Origin: Larix sibirica
Taxonomy: Eukaryota; Streptophyta; Pinopsida; Pinales; Pinaceae
Direction: 5' to 3'
Assembly (NCBI GenBank): GCA_004151065.3
Contig: NWUY0300005631.1
Coordinates: forward strand, 48,383-69,142
DNA length: 20,760 nt
Part shown: positions 18,771-20,760 of the stretch, one piece after another
Position numbering within the stretch: position 1 is the first letter of the stretch
Layout of the letters: each line of letters opens with the position of its first letter
Position numbers and translations under genes: made by a program
The notes under the pieces: model-generated
The model's database searches: none
Seen by the model: only the letters and a program-made list of their open reading frames with translations
What the model was told of the DNA's origin: nothing

Positions 18771-20254
18771 TTCATGGAAAAAAGCATAATTTTATTAACT
18801 TGAAACAAAATTACATTTTGCATAATGCATATTTACAATCATTTCATGTATTTTTCCCTGTGGCCCATACAAAAAGTTCCAAAAATAAATTGTTTCGACC
18901 TCATACAAAAAGTGCCAAAAAAATACTATATCTTGACCCCATGATCAGTATATGTAGAAATATAGTAAATCTGAAAGTTCCTGAATCAAAAACTGATAAT
19001 CAATTATTGTCAATTGAAAAGCCAGTCAAAAGTCCAAAATTCTCCCTATAATTTATAGAATTGTGTCCGTATAATCAGTCTGGAATATGCAGACGAGGAC
19101 TAAAACCATCTATGAAGAGTCGGTGATAGAACTCAAAGAAGGACTCTTTCTGAGCTTCATCAATCATCCATTGTCCAAAGTTTGATAGAACTCCATCCTT
19201 GGAAAGTTTTATGTGATGGAGTTCCTCTCCCCATAAACATGATGACATGAAAAATAAATAAAAATGACCACTATCCTATGCACCTCTTCAATCAATGAAA
19301 GAAGAAACAAGTTTTGACTATTTTGATATTTATTTATCCAATTTATGACATTCATTAAGTCACCAAAAACTTAAAGGGATGTGCACTCCTTTTCTTTTGC
19401 AAAGCATAACAAAAGTTTTGAGGCCATGAGTTCAACATAGTTATTTGTTCTGTTCCCCAATCCCATTTGGGTTTTGAGAAAAACAGTTGCAAGCATGTAA
19501 ATAATAGATCCCCTGCCATAGATCTAATTTTGTGATGCACCATCAAAAAAGGCCCAAGGAAAGTCCTTATTCATGTGATCCTCTTGTAGTATTCTAATGG
19601 ATGGAGTATCCTTTTGCTAAGGAAAATAGGATAAAATACCTAGACACTGATTTGATATGAGTTCAAGAACAGAGGAATTTTCTTGAAATATAGCATGATT
19701 CCTTGCAATCCATAGGCCACAAATAATGATTAGAGGTAATGCTCATATATTTGCAGTTGTTGGAGTTGTAGTCCAAGTTTTGTAGGCTTCCTCCACATTT
19801 GCTCCATCCAAAACAAAGTTCATGTTCAGCCTTCTTTTACATTCATTCCAAGTTTGGACAACATAAGGACAGTTTAAAAAAATATGTGTTGCAGATTCAG
19901 TTTCATTTCTACATAAAGAGCACCAGCCAGGTCCTCTAATAAACCTTTTGGCCATTATGTCCCATGTCGAGACCTTATTTGCCAATGTTCACCACATAAA
20001 CAACCTAGCTTTTTCTAGACATATGGCTTTCCAAATGCCCTTTCACCACCACCGTGGTTCTCCAACTTGGCCATTAATAGAAATTTTTGCATATCCAAGT
20101 TTTTGTGTCTATCGACCATGGGGGGTTGAAGCCCAAATTAATTCATCTGGCCCATTTATTAGACAGGCATGAGATATTCACAGAGCATTTGAGTGATTAT
20201 TCCAAATTCCCACCTGAGAGTCCAATGTCGGAATTCTAAATAGGTTCAAGACCA
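18771..20254 (-). mobile_element. LINE (plant L1-type) 3' part, interrupted by LTR-B
   Basis: This is a non-LTR retrotransposon on the minus strand. Its 5' side is cut at 20254/20255 by LTR-B, and the open reading frame ends at 19075. The 3' untranslated part would run to about 18771, where the plus strand has a run of seven T (a possible short poly(A) tail on the minus strand); a minus-strand AATAAA lies at 18796-18791. The left limit is uncertain by tens of bases, and no target duplication could be tested because the 5' end is outside. Confidence 0.75.
19075..20205 (-). pseudogene. LINE ORF2 C-terminal part: zinc-binding tail and RNase H
   Basis: Read on the minus strand. It starts with DELIWASTPHGR (near 20150), then the reverse-transcriptase zinc-binding tail (zf-RVT type): WDIMAKRFIRGPGWCSLC and HIFLNCPY give CX2C-X8-HX4C between about 19940 and 19860. 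GLWIARNHAIF (near 19700) is the typical linker. A plant LINE RNase H follows: FFDGASQN with Asp at plus 19542-19544, NYVELMASKLLL with Glu at 19431-19433, VFGDLMNVINWI with Asp at 19359-19361, then HHVYGERN. The fourth acidic residue is not recovered. The frame is the same from about 20150 to near 19215, with roughly seven stops, several where Trp is expected (TGG to TGA); one frameshift after GERNSI moves the last 45 codons (KLSKDG to IPD) into another frame ending with TGA at 19077-19075. The polymerase domain lies outside the window. Confidence 0.88.
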
Positions 20255-20760
20255 TGTTAGAATTATAATCAACCAGTATCTAGAAACATATAAGTCCTCA
20301 CAAGAATTTATTCAAAGATATGCAAAATAAGAAGAAATATTGAAGCAGAAACATAAGAGAGAGGACTCAATTAATGTAAATATCATCTCTGTATTATTCA
20401 ACAATATGGATACAATATATAATACATCTAAGGAGAGAAAATATAATTCCTTCGAGGGAAGTATGAAAAGCTAAAAAATAGGCAGTCTTACTATTTAAAG
20501 CATAAAAACCCCAAAGGTAGCAAAAGAACCTTCCAAATATGTCTTGAGGCTCATGAATTTGCTAAATAAGGTATGGAAGCTAATGAGTGATGAAAATGGA
20601 ATGTGATGATGAATTTTGGAGAGAAGAAAGACAAAGAGGGAAAGTTGTCTAAAAGATCCAGTTTCCTAAGTCAACAAGTTGTATCCTTGTTGATGCAGGC
20701 CTTACCCATAGAACTTCTCTTACTCAAGGATTTTTAATGGTTAAACCAAAACCATTACCT
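20255..20760 (-). mobile_element. LTR-B, 3' portion, continuing beyond window
   Basis: On the minus strand this LTR ends ...TTATAATTCTAACA at 20255, the inverted match of its TGTTAGAAT start. A minus-strand TATA-like region is at about 20424-20413 and an AATAAA at 20312-20307, some 52 bases from the LTR end, which fits promoter and poly(A) signals in that orientation. Overlap with 15376-15536 begins about 300 bp from this end. It lies inside the LINE, since the LINE frame reads up to the boundary, so the LTR is a solo LTR or the 3' LTR of an element extending to the right. The left target-site candidate is GACCA at 20250-20254. Confidence 0.75.

Noticed and set aside
20220-20254. Primer-binding-site-like TGGTCTTGAACC after the LTR-B end
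   Set aside because: It matches the tRNA complement poorly and is explained by the LINE reading frame, which continues to the boundary.
15376-20760. LTR-B copies at 15376 and 20255 as the two LTRs of one minus-strand element
   Set aside because: The 4.5 kb between them contains a LINE and unassigned DNA but no copia gag or pol on the minus strand, and no primer site or polypurine tract.
1-20760. tRNA or rRNA genes, or an intact host gene
   Set aside because: No cloverleaf-like or rRNA-like stretch and no convincing exon chain was seen by eye on either strand; a dedicated scan was not possible.

Overview
The window looks like intergenic, repeat-rich DNA from a vascular plant nuclear genome. 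It is strongly AT-rich, holds no intact cellular gene, and every coding signal I can name belongs to a decayed retrotransposon: a Ty1/copia element, a Ty3/gypsy integrase, a plant L1-type LINE with an RNase H domain, and three LTR fragments of a second copia-like family. The LTR end sequence, the initiator-Met tRNA primer site and the RNase H-bearing LINE all point to a plant; I cannot narrow it further.

Layout. 1-216 is a minus-strand fragment of an LTR family called LTR-B here. 217-7900 is mostly unassignable AT-rich DNA. It contains decayed acidic coding remnants (about 915-2046 and 2221-2505), several short tandem duplications (3623-3762, 6298-6369, 6805-6874) and a small CpG-rich repeat (4885-4952). 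7900-8643 is a broken Ty3/gypsy integrase, Tat/Ogre-like in wording, on the plus strand. It is cut at 8644 by a plus-strand copia element (copia-A).

Copia-A has a 1.7 kb 5' LTR (8644-10341), a primer-binding site, then gag, protease, integrase, reverse transcriptase and RNase H in canonical copia order. It carries many stop codons and a few frameshifts. It ends abruptly inside RNase H at 15374, with no 3' LTR. Position 15375 is an ambiguous base (n), and from 15376 the sequence is an internally cut LTR-B fragment in the opposite orientation, so this junction is a rearrangement or an assembly join and not a clean insertion.

15772-18770 has no recognisable gene. 18771-20254 is the 3' part of a minus-strand LINE: zinc-binding reverse-transcriptase tail, RNase H, and possible 3' end. 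At 20255 the LINE is interrupted by another minus-strand LTR-B, which runs off the right edge.

No gene here is likely to make a working protein. The most unusual signal is a periodic array of nine small hexaloop hairpins (9910-10072 by loop position) inside the copia-A LTR, with loop spacing alternating between 17 and 21-23 bases. Next are the breakpoint that coincides with the n, and the duplicated GTCGA-rich block near the start of the LTR. I found no convincing new enzymatic or defence system.
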